Source of the DNA: Ehretia macrophylla
Taxonomy: Eukaryota; Streptophyta; Magnoliopsida; Boraginales; Ehretiaceae
Direction of reading: 5' to 3'
DNA: 64,000 bases
Assembly: GCA_037974665.1 (NCBI GenBank)
Contig: CM075770.1
Coordinates: 58,787,850-58,851,849 of the forward strand
The translations under genes were made by a program, and so were the position numbers. Below are positions 35,790 to 48,637 of the stretch, piece after piece. A model generated the notes under the pieces. It saw only the letters and a program-made list of their open reading frames with translations. It was not told the origin of the DNA and searched no databases. Within the stretch, counting starts at the first letter, position 1. Every line of letters begins with the position of its first letter.

Positions 35790-35909
35790 GGGTAAGATCA
35801 TACCAGCACTAATGCAGCAAATCCTATAAGAACTCTGAAGTTAAGCGTGCTTAGGCGAGAGTTGTACTAGGATGGGTGACCCCCTGGGGAGTTCTTGTGT
35901 TGCACCCCC
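35790..35909 (+). rRNA. 5S ribosomal RNA gene, copy 28 (diverged)
   Basis: Full length. Differences: G5A, C6A, C28G, G30A, G31A, C36T, C39A, C47T, G64A, A74T, A100G, C104T, C107T. The first 40 nt closely resemble those of the deleted copy 33. Confidence 0.92.
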
Positions 35910-36467
35910 CTTTTCAATTTTTTTTTCTCCGGTTAGGGTTTCCAAGATACTTTATCCACCACATTTTTATTATTGAATCTCACGGCACCTTGGGTAAGAC
36001 AACTTCGCTTCACGTGGAGGCTGGGCCCGCAAACCGAGGGCGTAGGGCTTGTGATCAGGTCTTCGTCGCTCCGGTGCCCATAACTTTTGATATGTAAGGA
36101 GTTACGCGGCGCACAGCATACCATTGAGAAGCTCTCCGAGAGCTCTACGACGGGAGCATCTAGCTTGCTCGCTATGCACATTTTTGTTGAACAAAATCTA
36201 ACGTTTTCATCAATTTTTGGACACGTTTCTTCTTTTGCTCTGTTTTTCCATCCCGGATCGTACGTTATGAGCTGTTAAAAGGACGACAACCTTACTCGCG
36301 GTACATTATTGGGCCCTACAATGCGTCGACATCAAGTCTTGCGAGGATGCTGCGTTGTTGAAGCGGATGGGTTATCGTTAAGCCCATTGGGACTTCTGAA
36401 TGGGCCATCTCTCTAGGCTGGGACTGTGAACCGTTAACACATAAAGGAATTGTACAATCAACATGAT

Positions 36468-36587
36468 GGTAGCGATCATACCTGCAATAATGCACCAGAT
36501 CCTATCAGAACTCCGAAGTTAAGCGTGCTTGGGCGAGAGTAGTACTAGGATGGGTGACCCCCTACGAAGTCCTCGTGTTGTACCCCC
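36468..36587 (+). rRNA. 5S ribosomal RNA gene, copy 29
   Basis: Full length. Differences: G3T, T4A, A16T, C20A, G30A, C36T, G97A, G98C, C114T. Boxes A and C are otherwise intact. Confidence 0.94.
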
Positions 36588-37144
36588 CTTTTCAAGTTTT
36601 TTTGCTCCCGTTAGCGTGGCCAAGATACTTTATCCACCACATTTCTATTATCGAATCCCACGACCCCTTGGGCAAGACAACTTCGCTTCACGTGGATGCT
36701 GGGCCCGCAAACTGAGGGCGTAGGGCTTGTGCCCATGTCACCGTCACTCCGGTGCCCATAACTTTTGATCCTTAAGGAGTTACGTGGCACACAACGTACC
36801 GTTGAAAAGCTCTCCGAGAGCTCTACGACAGGGGCAGAAGCTTTATTGCTCTGCCAATTTTTGGAGAACATAATCTATCGTTTTCATTAGTTTTGGGCCA
36901 CTTTTCTTCTTTTCCTCTGTTTTTCCGTCCCGGATCGTACGTCGTGAGCTGTTAAAAGGATGACAACCTTACTCGCAGGACATATGAATGCCCTACAACG
37001 CGTCGATATCACGTCTTGCGAGGATGCTGCGTTGTTGAAGCTGATGGGATGTCGTTAAGCCCATTGGGCCTTCTGAATTGGCCATCTCTCTCGGCTGGGA
37101 CTGTGAACCGTTAACTCATAAAGGAATTGTGCCCTCAACATGAC

Positions 37145-37264
37145 GGGTGAGATCATACCAGCACTAATGCACCAGATCCTATCAGAACTCTGAAGTTAAG
37201 CATGCATGGGCGAGAATAGTACTAGGATATGTGACCCCCTGGGAAGTCCTCGTGTTGCACCCCC
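37145..37264 (+). rRNA. 5S ribosomal RNA gene, copy 30
   Basis: Full length. Differences: C6A, G30A, C36T, C47T, G58A, T62A, G72A, G85A, G86T. It is close to copy 26, four units upstream. Confidence 0.94.
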
Positions 37265-37821
37265 CTTTTCAATTTGTTTTTCTCCGGTTAGGCTTGCCAA
37301 GATACTTTATCCACCACATTTCTATTATTGAATCCCACGGCACGTTGGGCAAGACAACTTCGCTTCACGTGGAGGTTGGGCCCGCAAACCGAGGGCGTAG
37401 ATCTTGTGACCAGATCTCCGTCGCTCCGGTGCCCATAACTTTTGATCCGTAAGAAGTTACGCGGCGAACAACATACCGTTGAAAAGCTCCCCGAGAGATC
37501 TACGACGGGGGCAGCAGCTTGCTCACTATTCCCATTTTTTGAGAACAAAATCTAACGTTTTCATCAGTTTTGGGCCACTTTTCTTCTTTTGCTCTGTTTT
37601 TTCGTCCCGAATCGTACGTCGTGAGCTGTTAAAAGGACGACAACCTTACTAGCGGGACATTAGAGGGACCTACAATGCGTCAATATCACTTCTTGCGAGG
37701 ATGATGTGTTGTTGAAGCGGATGGGTTGTCATTAAGCCCATTGGGCCTTCTGAATCAGCCATCTATCTAGGCTGGGACTGCGAACCGTTAACACATAAAG
37801 GAATTGTGCCCTCAACATGAC

Positions 37822-37941
37822 GGGTGCGATCATACCAGTACTAATGCACCGGATCCCATCAGAACTCCAAAGTTAAGCGTGCTTGGGCGAGAGTAGTACT
37901 AGCATGGGTGACCCCTTGGGGAGTTCTCGTGTTGCACCCAT
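37822..37941 (+). rRNA. 5S ribosomal RNA gene, copy 31
   Basis: Full length. Differences: C18T, G48A, G82C, C95T, A100G, C104T, C119A, C120T. Its spacer is almost the same as that of copy 28. Confidence 0.94.
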
Positions 37942-38498
37942 TTTTCAATTTTTTTTGCACCGGTTAGGGTTGCCAAGATACTTTATCCACCACATTTTTA
38001 TTATTGAATCTCACGGCACCTTGGGTAAGAGAACTTCGCTTCACGTGGAGGCTGGGCCCGCAAACCGAGGGCCTAGGGCTTGTGATCAGGTCTCCGTCGC
38101 TCCGGTGCCCATAACTTTTGATATGTAAGGAGTTACGCGGCGCACAGCATACCATTGAGAAGCTCTCCGAGAGCTCTACGACGGGAGCATCTAGCTTGCT
38201 CGCTATGCACATTTTTGTTGAACAAAATCTAACGTTTTCATCAATTTTTGGACACTTTTCTTCTTTTGCTCTATTTTTTCGTCCCGGATCGTACGTCGTG
38301 AGCTGTTAAAAGGACGACAGCCTTACTCGCGGGACATTATAGGGCCCTACAACGCGTCGATATCAAGCCTCGCGAGGATGCTGCGTTGTTTAAGCGGATG
38401 GGTTGTCGTTAAGCCCATTGGGCCTTCTAAATGGGCCATCTCTCTAGGCTGGGACTGTGAACCGTTAACACATAAAGGAATTGTGCAATCAACATGAC

Positions 38499-38618
38499 TG
38501 GTGCAATCATACCAGCACTAATGCATCGGATCCCATCAGAACTACGAAGTTAAGCGTGCTTGGGCGAGAGTAGTACTAGGATAGGTGACCCCCTAGGAAG
38601 TCCTCGTGTTGTACCCCC
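38499..38618 (+). rRNA. 5S ribosomal RNA gene, copy 32
   Basis: Full length. Differences: G1T, G7A, C28T, C46A, G85A, G97A, C114T. Confidence 0.94.
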
Positions 38619-39176
38619 CTTTTCAATTTTTTTTGCTCCAGTTTGGGTTGCCATGATACTTTATCCACCACATTTATATTATCGAATCCCACGACACCTT
38701 AGGCAAGACAACTTCGCTTCACGTGGATGCTGGGCCCGCAAACTGAGGACGTAGGGCTTGTGACCATGTCACCGTCGCTCCGGTGCCCATAACTTTTGAT
38801 CCTTAAGGAGTTACACGGCACACAACATACCGTTGAAAAGCTCTCCGAGAGCTCTACGACAAGGGCAGCAAGCTTGCTTGCTCTGACAATTTTTGGAGAA
38901 CATAATCTATCATTTTCATTAGTTTTGGGCCACTTTTCTTCTTTTGCTCTGTTTTTCCATCCTGGATCATACGTCGTAAGCTGTTAAAAGGACGACAACC
39001 TTACTCGCAGGACATATGAATGCCCTACAACGCGTCGATATCACATCTTACGAGGATGCTGCGTTGTTGAAGCTGATGGGATGTCGTTAAGCCCATTGGG
39101 CCTTCTGAATGGGCCATCTCTCTCGGCTGGGACAGTGAACCGTTAAATCATAAAGGAATTGTGCCCTCAACATGAC

Positions 39177-39267
39177 GGGTGAGATCATACCAGCACTAAT
39201 GCAGCAAATCCTATCAAAGTAGTACTAGGATGGGTGACCCCCTAGGGAGTTCTCGTGTTGTACCCCC
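39177..39267 (+). pseudogene. 5S rRNA pseudogene, copy 33 (29-nt internal deletion)
   Basis: 91 nt. Nt 1-40 (with C6A, C28G, G30A, G31A, C36T) run straight into nt 70-120, so about nt 41-69 are gone, including the whole A box. G97A, A100G, C104T and C114T also occur. The 5' part matches copy 28, so the deletion may sit at a recombination junction. Not transcribable as a type 1 Pol III gene. Confidence 0.93.
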
Positions 39268-39823
39268 ATTGTCAATTTTTTTTTCTCCGGTTAGCGTTGC
39301 CAAGATACTTTATCCACCACATTTCTATTATCGAATCCCATGGCACCTTGGGCCAGACAACATCGCTTCACGTGGAGGATGGGCCCGCAAACCGAGGGCG
39401 TAGGGCTTGTGACCAGGTGTCCGTCGCTCCGTTGCCCATAACTTTTGATCCGTAAGGAGTTAGCGGTGCACAACACACCATTGCAAAGATCTCCGAGAGC
39501 TCAACGACGGGGGCAGCCAACTTGCTTGCTGTGCCCTTTTTGGTGCCCAAAATTGAACGTTTTCATCAGTTTTGGGCCACTTTTCGTCTTTTGCTCTGTT
39601 TTTCCGTCCCGGATCGTACGTTGTGAGCTGTTAAAAGGATGACAACCTTACTCGCGGGACATTAGAGGGCCCTACAACACATCGATATTACGTCTTGCGA
39701 GGATGATGCGTTGTTGAAGCGGATGGGTTGTCGTTAAGCCCATTGGGCCTTCTGAATGGGCCATCTCTCTAGGCTAAGACTGTGAACCGTTAATACATAA
39801 AGGAATTGTGCCCTCAACATGAC

Positions 39824-39943
39824 GGGTTTGATCATACTAGCACTAATGCACCAGAACCCATCAGAACTCCGAAGATAAGCGTGCTTGGACAAGAGTAGTA
39901 CTAGGATGGGTGAACCCCTGGGAAGTTCTCGTGTTGCACCCCC
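39824..39943 (+). rRNA. 5S ribosomal RNA gene, copy 34 (diverged)
   Basis: Full length. Differences: G5T, C6T, C15T, G30A, T33A, T52A, G66A, G68A, C91A, C104T. T52A is in the A box and 66/68 are in or beside the intermediate element. Confidence 0.92.
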
Positions 39944-40501
39944 CTTTTCAATTTTTTTTGCTCGGGTTAGTGTTGCCAAGATACTTTATCCACCACATTT
40001 CTAATTCCAAATCCCACCGCACCTTGGGCAAGACAACTTCGCTTCAGGTAGAGGCTGGGCCTGCAAACCGAGGGCGTAGGGTTTGTAACTAGGTCTCTGT
40101 CGCTCAGGTGCCCATAAGTTTTGATCCGTAAATAATTACGCGGCGCACAGCATACCGTTGCAAAGCTCTCCGAGAGCTCTACGATGGGGGCAGCCAGTTT
40201 GCTCGCTGTGCCCATTTTTGGAGCCCAAAATCAAACGATTTCTTCAGTTTCGTGCCACTTTTATTCTTTAGCTCTATTTCTTCGTCCTGGATCGTACGTC
40301 GTGAGCTATTAAAAGGACGACAACCGTACTCGCGGGACATTAGACGGCCCTACAGCGCATCGATATCACGTCTTGCGAGGATACTACATTGTTGAAGCAG
40401 ATGGGTTATCGTTAAACCGATTGGGCCTTCTGAATGGGCCATCTCTCTAGGCTAGGTCTGTGAACCGTTAACACATCAAGGAATTGTGCGATCAACATTA
40501 C

Positions 40502-40621
40502 GGGTTCGATCATACCGGCACTAATGCACCGGATCCCATCAGAACTCCGAAGTTAAGCGTGCTTGGCCGAGAGTAGTACTAGGATGGTTGACCCCCTGGG
40601 AAGTCCTCGAGTTGCACCCTT
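40502..40621 (+). rRNA. 5S ribosomal RNA gene, copy 35
   Basis: Full length. Differences: G5T, A16G, G66C, G87T, T109A, C119T, C120T. Confidence 0.94.
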
Positions 40622-41180
40622 GTTTTCAATTTTTTTTGCTCCGGTTAGGGTTACCAAGATACTTTATCCACCACATTTCTATTATCGAATCCCACTGCAC
40701 CTTAGGCAAGACAACTTCGATTCACGTGGAGGCTCGGCCTGCAAACTAAGGGCGTGGGGCTTGGGACCAGGTCTCCGTCGCTCCGGTGCCCATAACTTTT
40801 GATCCGTAAGGAGTTACGCGGCGCACAACATACCGTTGAAAAGCTCTCCGAGAGCTCTACGACGTGGGTAGCAAACTTGCTCGCTATGCCCCTTTTTGTA
40901 GCCCAAAATCAAACATTTTCTTTAGTTTCAGGCCATTTTTCTTCTTTTTCTTTTGTTTTTCCGTCCCGTATCGTACGTCGTGAGTTGTAAAAAGGATGAC
41001 AACCTTAGTCGTGGGACATTAGAGGGCCCTACAACGCATCGATATCACGTCTTACGAGGATGCTGCGTTGTTGAAGCGGATGGGTTGTCGTTAAGCCCAT
41101 TGGGCCTTCTGAATAGGATATCTCTCTAGGCTGGGACTGTGAACCGTTAACACAAAAAAGAATTGTGCCCTCAACATGAC

Positions 41181-41300
41181 GGGTGCAATCATACCAACAC
41201 CGATGCACGGGATCCCATCAGAACTCCGAAGTTAAGCGTGCTTGGACGAGAGTAGTACTAGGATGGTTGACCCCCTGGGAAGTCTTCGTGTTGCACCCCC
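41181..41300 (+). rRNA. 5S ribosomal RNA gene, copy 36
   Basis: Full length. Differences: G7A, G17A, T21C, A22G, C29G, G66A, G87T, C105T. The spacer matches that of copy 48, 8,136 bp away. Confidence 0.94.
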
Positions 41301-41859
41301 CTTTTCAATTCTTTTTGCTCCAGTTAGGGTTGCCAAAATACTTTATCCACCACATTTCTATTATCGAATCCCACGGCACCTTCGGCAAGATAACTTGGCT
41401 TCACGTGGAGGCTGGGCTCACAAAACAAGGGTGTAGGGCTTGTGACCAGGTCTACGTCGCTCCGATGCCCATAACTTTTGGTCCGTAAGGAGTTATGCAG
41501 TGCACTGCATACCGTTGCAAAGTTCTTTGAGAGCTCTATGACGGGGGCAGCGAGCCTACTCACTATGCCCCTTTTTGGAGACCAAAATTGAACTGTTTCA
41601 TCAGTTTCGGGCCACTTTTCTTCTTTTGCTTTTGTTTTTCCGTCCCGGATCGTACGTCGTGAGTTGTAAAAAGGATGACAACCTTAGTCGTGGGACATTA
41701 GAGGGCCCTACAACACGTTGATATCACGTCTTGCGAGGATGCTACGTTGTTGAATCAGATGGGTTGTCGTTAAGCCCATTGGGCCTTCTGAATGGGCCAT
41801 CTCTCTAGGCTGGTACTGTTAGCCGTTAACACATAAAGGAAGTGGGCCCTCAAGATGGC

Positions 41860-41979
41860 GGGTGCGAGCATTCCTGCACCAATGCACCGAATCCCATTAG
41901 AACTCCGAAGTTTAGCGTGCTTGGGCGAGAGTAGTACTAGGATGGGTGACCCCCTGGGAAGTCCTCGTGTTACACCCCC
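41860..41979 (+). rRNA. 5S ribosomal RNA gene, copy 37
   Basis: Full length. Differences: T9G, A13T, A16T, T21C, G31A, C39T, A54T, G113A. Preceded by ATGGC instead of ATGAC, as copy 49 is. Confidence 0.94.
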
Positions 41980-42535
41980 ATTTTCAATTTTTTTTGCTCC
42001 GGTTAGGGTTGGCAACATACTTTATCCGACACATTTCTATTATCGAATCCCACGGTACCTTGGGCAAGACAACTTCGCTACACGTGGAGACTGGGCCCGC
42101 AAACCGAGGGCGTAGGTTTGTGACCAAGTCTCCGTCTCTCCGTTGCCCATAACTTTTGATCCGTAAGGAGTTACGCGGTCCACAGCATACCGTTGAAAAA
42201 CTCTCCGAGAGCTCTACGACAGGGGCAGCCAACTTAATTTCTGTGCCCTTTTTGGAGCCCAAAATCGAACGTTTTCATTAGTTTTGGGCCACTTTTCTTC
42301 TTTTGCCCTATTTTTTCGCCCAAAATCGTACGTCGTGAGCTGATAAAAGGACAACAACCTTACTCGCGGGATATTAGAGGGCCCAAAAATACGTCGATAT
42401 CACGTCTGGTGAGGATGTTGATTTGTTGAAGGGGATAGGGTGTCGTTAAGCCCATTGGGCCTTCTGAATGGGCCATCTCTCTAGGCTGGGACTGTGAACC
42501 GTTAACACATAAAGGAATTATGCCCTCAACATGAC

Positions 42536-42655
42536 GGGTGCGATCGTAGCAGCACTAATGCACCGTATCCCATCAGAACTCCGATGTTAAGCGTGCTTGG
42601 GCGAGAGTAGTATTGGGATTGGTGACCCCCTGGAAAGTCCTCATGTTGCACCCCC
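42536..42655 (+). rRNA. 5S ribosomal RNA gene, copy 38 (variant shared with copy 50)
   Basis: Full length. Differences: A11G, C14G, G31T, A50T, C78T, A80G, G85T, G99A, G108A. All nine changes recur in copy 50 at 50672, exactly 12 units (8,136 bp) downstream. Confidence 0.95.
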
Positions 42656-43211
42656 CTTTTCAATTTTTTTGCTCCGGTTAGGGTTGCCAAGATACTTTAT
42701 CCACCGCATTTCTATTATCGAATCCCACGGCACCTTGGTCAATACAACTTCGCTTCACGTGGAGGTCAGGCCCGCAAATCGAGGGCGTAGGACTTGTGAC
42801 TAGGTCTCCGTCGCTCCGGTGCCCATAACTTTTTATATGTAAGGAGTTAAGCAGTGCACAGCATACCGTTGAAAAGCTCTCTGAGAGCTATACGATGGGG
42901 GCTCTAACTTGCTCGCTGTGCCCATTTTTGGAGAATAAAATCTAACATTTTCAACAATTTTGGTACACTTTTTTTCTTTTGCTTTGTTTTTCCATCCCGG
43001 ATCGTACGTCGTGAGTTGTTAGAAGGACGACAACCTTACTCGCGGGACATTATAGGGCCCTATAATCCGTCGATATCACGTTTTGCGAGGATGCTGCGTT
43101 GTTGAAGCGGATGGGTTATCATTAAGCCCATTGGGCCTTCTGAATGGGCCATCTCTCTAGGCTGGGACTGTGAACCGTTAACGCATAAAGGAATGATGCC
43201 CTCAACATGAT

Positions 43212-43331
43212 GGGTGTGATCATACCACCACCAATGCACCGGTTCCCATCAGAACTCCGAAGCTAAGCGTGCTTGGGCGAGAGTAGTACTAGGACGGGTG
43301 ACCCCCTAGGAAGTCCTCGTGTTGTACCCCC
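43212..43331 (+). rRNA. 5S ribosomal RNA gene, copy 39
   Basis: Full length. Differences: C6T, G17C, T21C, A32T, T52C, T84C, G97A, C114T. Confidence 0.94.
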
Positions 43332-43889
43332 CTTTTCAACTTTTTTTGCCCCGGTTAGCTTTGCCAAGATGCTTAATCCATCACATTTCTATTATTGAAT
43401 CCCACGGCACCTTGGGCAAGACAACTTCACTTCACGTAGAGGCTGGGCCCGTAAACCGAGGGCGTAGGGCTTGTGACCAGGTCTCCGTCGCTCCGATGCC
43501 CATAACTTTTGATCTGTAAGGAGTTACGAGGCGCACAGCATACCGTTGAAAAGTTCTCCGAGAGCTCTACGACTGGGGCAACAAGCTTGCTTGCTCTGCC
43601 CATTTTTGGAGAACAAAATTTAACGTTTTCATTAGTTTTGGGCCACTTTTCTTCTTTTGCTCTATTTTTTCGTCCCGGATCGTACGTCGTGAGCTGTTAA
43701 AAGGATGACAACCTTACTCGCAGGACATAAGAGGGCCCTACAACGCGTCGATATCACGTCCTGCGAGGATGTTGCGTTGTTGAAGCGGATGGGTTGTCGT
43801 TAAGCCCATTGGGCCTTTTGAATGGGCCATCTCTGCAGGCTGGGACTGTGAACCGTTAACACATAAAAAAATTGTGCCCTCAACATGAC

Positions 43890-44009
43890 AGGTGAGATCA
43901 TACCAGCACTAATGCGCCATATCCTATCAGAACTCCGAAGTTAAGCGTGCATGGGCGAGAGTAGTACTAGGATAGGTAACCCCCTGGGAAGTCCTCGTGT
44001 TGCACCCCC
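43890..44009 (+). rRNA. 5S ribosomal RNA gene, copy 40
   Basis: Full length. Differences: G1A, C6A, A27G, G30A, G31T, C36T, T62A, G85A, G89A. Confidence 0.94.
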
Positions 44010-44567
44010 ATTTTCAATTTTTTTTGCTCTGGTTAAGCTTGCCATGATACTTTATCCCCCACATTTCTATTATCGAATCCCACGGCACCTTGGGCAAGAC
44101 AACTTCACTTCACGTGGATGCTGGGCCCGCAAACCAAGGGCGTAGGGCTTGTGACCAGGTCTCCGTCGCTCCGGTGACCATAACTTTTGGTCCGTAAAGC
44201 GTTACGCGGCGCACCGCATACCATTGAAAAGCTCTCTGAGAGCTCTACGATAGGGGCAGCAAGCTTGCTTGCTCTACCCATTTTTGTAGAACAAAATCTA
44301 ATGTTTTCATTAGTTTTGGGCCACTTTTCTTCTCTTGCTCTGTTTTTCCATCCCGGATCGTAAGTCGTGAGCTGTTAAAAGGATGACAACGTTACTCGCA
44401 GGACATAAGAGAGCCCTACAACGCGTCGATATCACGTCTTTCGAGAATGTTGCGTTGTTGAAACGGATGGGTTATCGTTAAGCCCATTGGGCCTTCTGAA
44501 TGGGCCATCTCTCTAGGTTGGGACTGTGAACCGTTAACACACAAAGGAATTTTGCCCTCAACATGAC

Positions 44568-44687
44568 GGGTGTGATCATACCAGCACTAATGCACTGGAT
44601 CCCATCAGAACTATGAAGTTAAGCGTGTTTGGGCGAGATTAGTACTAGGATGGGTGACCCCTTGGGAAGTCCTTGTGTTGCACCCCC
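44568..44687 (+). rRNA. 5S ribosomal RNA gene, copy 41
   Basis: Full length. Differences: C6T, C29T, C46A, C47T, C61T, G72T, C95T, C107T. Confidence 0.94.
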
Positions 44688-45244
44688 CTTTTCAAATTTT
44701 TTTGCTCCGGTTAGGGTTGCCAAGATTCTTTATCCACCACATTTCTATTATCGAATCCCACGGCACCTTGGGCAAGACAACTTTCCTTCACGTGGATGTT
44801 GGGCCCGCAAACCAAGGGCGTAGGGCTTGTGACCAGGTCTCCGTCGCTCCGGTGCCCATAACTTTTGATCCGTAAGGAGTTACGCGGCGCACAGCATACC
44901 GTTGAAAACTCTCCGAGAGCTCTACGATAGGGGCAACAAGCTTGCTTGCTCTGCCCATTTTTGGAGAACAAAATCTAATGTTTTCATTAGGTTTGGGCCC
45001 CATTTCTTCTTTTGCTCTGCTTTTCCATCCCGGATCGTGCGTCGTGAGCTGTTAAAAGGATGACAATCTTACTCGCAGGACATAAGAGGGCCCTACAACG
45101 CGTCGATATCACGTCTTGTGAGGATGATGCATTGTTGAAACGGATGGGTTGTCGTTAAGCCCATTGGGCCTTCTGAATAGGCCATCTCTCTCAGCTGGGA
45201 CAGTGAACCGTTAACAGATAAAGGAATTGTGCCCTCAACATGAC

Positions 45245-45364
45245 GGGTGAGATCATACCAGCACTAATGCGCCGGATTCTATCAGAACTCTGAAGTTAAG
45301 CATGCATGGGCAAGAGTAGTACTAGGATATGTGACCCCTTGGGAAGTCCTCGTGTTGCACCCCC
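45245..45364 (+). rRNA. 5S ribosomal RNA gene, copy 42
   Basis: Full length. Differences: C6A, A27G, C34T, C36T, C47T, G58A, T62A, G68A, G85A, G86T, C95T. Belongs to the copy 26/30 lineage. Confidence 0.94.
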
Positions 45365-45921
45365 CTTTTCAATTTTTTTTGCTATGGTTAGGCTTGCCAT
45401 GATACTTTGTCCACCACATTTCTATTATCGAATCCCACGGCACCTTGGGCAAGACTACTTTGCTTCACGTGGAGGCTGGGCCCGCAAAATGAGGGCGTAG
45501 GGCTTGTGACCTGGTCTCCGTCGCTCCGGTGCCTATAACTTTTGATCCGTAAGGAGTTACGCAGCGCACAGCATACCATTTAAAAGCTCTCCGAGAGATC
45601 TACGACGGGGGCAGCAGCTAGCTCACTGTGCCCATTTTTTGAGAACAAAATCTAACGTTTTCATTAGTTTTGGGCCACTTTTCTTCTTTTGGTCTGTTTT
45701 TCCGTTCCGGATCGTACGTCGTGAGTTGTTAAAAGGACGACAACCTTACTCGCGGGACATTAGAGGGACCTACAACGTGTCGATATCACGTCTTGCGAGG
45801 ATGTTGTGTTGTTGAAGCGGATGGGTTGTCGTTAAGCCCATTGGGCCTTCTGAATGGGCCATCTCTCTAGGCTGGGACTGTGAACCATTTACACATAAAG
45901 GAATTTTGCCCTCAACATGAC

Positions 45922-46041
45922 GGGTGCGATCATACCAGCAATAATGCACTGGATTCCATCAGAACTCCGAAGTTAAGCGTGCTTGGGCGAGATTAGTACT
46001 AGGATGGGTGACCCCTTGGGAAGTCCTCGTGTTGCACCCCC
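45922..46041 (+). rRNA. 5S ribosomal RNA gene, copy 43
   Basis: Full length. Differences: C20A, C29T, C34T, G72T, C95T. Confidence 0.95.
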
Positions 46042-46600
46042 ATTTCACTTTTTTTTTTGCTCCGGTTAGGGTTGCCAAGATACTTTATCCACAACATTTC
46101 TATTATCGAATCCCACGGCACCATCGGTAAGACAACTTCGCTTCACATGGAGGCTGGGCCATCAAACCGAGGGCGTAGGGCTTGTGACCAGGTCTCCGTC
46201 GCTCCGATGCCCATAACTTTTGATCCATAAGGAGTTACGCAGCGCACAACATACCGTTGCGAAGATCTCCGAGAGCTCTACGACGAGGACAACCAGCTTG
46301 CTTGCTTTGTCCGTTTTTGGAGCCCAAAATTGAACGTTTTAATTAGTTTCGAGCACCTTTTCTTCTTTTGCTCTATTTTTTCGTCCCGGATCGTATTTCG
46401 TGAGCTGTTAAAAGGACGACAACCTAACTCGCGGGACATTAGAGGGCCTTACAACACGTCGACATTACGTCTTGCGAGGATGCTGCGTGGTTGAAGCGGA
46501 TCGGTTGTCGTTAAGCCCATTGGGCCTCCTGAATGGGCCATCTCGCTAGGCTGAGACTGTGAACCGTTAATACATAAAGGAATTATGCCCTCAACATGAC

Positions 46601-46720
46601 GGGAGCGATCATACCAGCACTAATGCACCGGATCCTATCAGAACTCCGAAGTTAAGCGTGCTTGGGCGAGAGTAGTACTAGGATGGGTGACCCCCTGGGA
46701 AGTTCTCGTGTTGCACCCCC
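46601..46720 (+). rRNA. 5S ribosomal RNA gene, copy 44 (near consensus)
   Basis: Full length. Only T4A, C36T and C104T differ; the promoter boxes are consensus. Its spacer matches that of copy 52, eight units downstream. Confidence 0.96.
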
Positions 46721-47279
46721 CTTTTCAATTTTTTTTTGCTCTGGTTAGGGTTGCCAAGATACTTTATTTACCACATTTCTATTATTGAATCCCACGGCAC
46801 CTTTGGCAAGACAACTTCGCTTCAGGTGGAGGATGGGCCCGCAAACCGAGGGCGTAGGGCTTGTAACTAGGTCTCCGTTGCTCCAGTGCCCATAACTTTT
46901 GATCCGTAACGAGTTACGAGGCGCACAGCATACCGTTGCAAAGCTCTCTGAGAGCTCTATGATGGGAGTAGCCAGCTTGCTCGTTGTGCCTGTTTTTGGA
47001 GCCCAAAATCGAATGTTTTCATCAGTTTCGGGCCAATTTTCTTCGTTTGCTCTGGTTTTTCGTCCCGGATCGTATGTCGTGAGTTGTTAATAGGACGACA
47101 ACCTTATTCTCAGGACATTAGAGGGCACTACAATGCGTCGATATCACGTCTTACGAGGATGCTACAATGTTTAAGCGGATGGGTTGGCGTTAAGCCCATT
47201 GGGCCTTCTGAATGGACCATCTCTCTAGGCTGGGACTATCAACCGTTAACACATAAAGGAATTGTGCCATCAACATGAC

Positions 47280-47399
47280 GGGTGCGATCATACTACCACT
47301 AATGCACCGGTTCCCATCAGAACTCCGAAGTTAAGCGTGCTTGGGCAAGAGTAGTACTAGGATGGGTGACCCCCTCGGAAGTCCTTGTGTTGCACCCCC
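47280..47399 (+). rRNA. 5S ribosomal RNA gene, copy 45
   Basis: Full length. Differences: C15T, G17C, A32T, G68A, G97C, C107T. The pair G68A and G97C marks copies 45 to 48. Confidence 0.95.
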
Positions 47400-47958
47400 T
47401 TTTTCAATTTTTTTTGCTCCAGTTAGGGTTGCCAAAATACATTATCCACCACATTTCTAATATCGAATCCCACGGCACCTTCAGCAAGACAACTTGGCTT
47501 CACGTGGAGGCTGGGCCCGTAAACCGAGGGCGTAGGGCTAGTGACGAGATCTCCGTCGCTCCGGTGCCCATAACTTTTGATCCGTAAGGAGTTACTCGGC
47601 GCACAGCATATCATTGCAAAGCTCTCTGATAGCTCTATGACGGGGGCAGGGAGCATGCTCGCTGTGCCCCTTTTTGGAGCCCAAAATTGAACGTTTTCTT
47701 CATTTTTAGGCTACTTTTCTTCTTTTGCTTTTGTTTTTCCGTCGCAGATCGTGCGTCGTGAGCTGTAAAAGGGATGACAACCTTACTCGTGAGACATTAG
47801 AGGGCCCTACAACGCGTCGATATCACGTCTTGCGAGGATGCTGCGTTGTTGAAGCGGATGGGTTGTCGTTAAGCCCATTGGGCCTTCTAAATGAGCCATC
47901 TCTCTAGGCTGGGACTGTGAACCGTTAACACATAAAGGAATGGTGCCCTCAACATGAC

Positions 47959-48078
47959 GGGTGCGATCATACCAGCACTAATGCACTGGCACCCATCAGA
48001 ACTTCGAAGTTAAGCGTGCATGGACAAGAGTAGTACTAGGATGGGTGACCCCCTCGGAAGTCCTTGTGTTGCACCCCC
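47959..48078 (+). rRNA. 5S ribosomal RNA gene, copy 46
   Basis: Full length. Differences: C29T, A32C, T33A, C46T, T62A, G66A, G68A, G97C, C107T. Confidence 0.94.
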
Positions 48079-48637
48079 CATTTCAATTTTTTTTGCTCCG
48101 GTTAGGGTTGCCAATATAGTTTATCTACCACATTTCAATTATCGAATCCCACGGAACCTTGGGCAAGACAACTTCGCTTCACGTGGAGGCTAGGCTCACA
48201 AAACGAGTGTATAGGGCTTGTGACGAGGTCTACGTCGCTCCGATGCCCATAACTTTTGATCCGCAAGGAGTTATGCAGCACACAGCATACCGTTGCAAAG
48301 CTCTCTGAGAGCTCTATGACGGGGGCAGCGAGCATGCTCACTATGCCCCTTTTTGGATACCAAAATTGAACGGTTTCATCAGTTTCGGGCAACTTTTCTT
48401 CTTTTGCTTTTGTTTTTTCATCCCGGATCGTACGTCGTGAGCTGTAAAAAGGATGACAACCTTAGTCGTGGGACATTAGAGGGCCCTACAACACATTGAT
48501 ATCATGTCTTGAGAGGATGCTGCGTTGTTGAAGCGAATGAGTTGTTGTTAAGCCCATTGGGCCTTCTAAATGAGCCATCTCTCTAGGCTGGGACTGTGAA
48601 CCGTTAACACATAAAGGAATGGTGCCCTCAGCATGAC

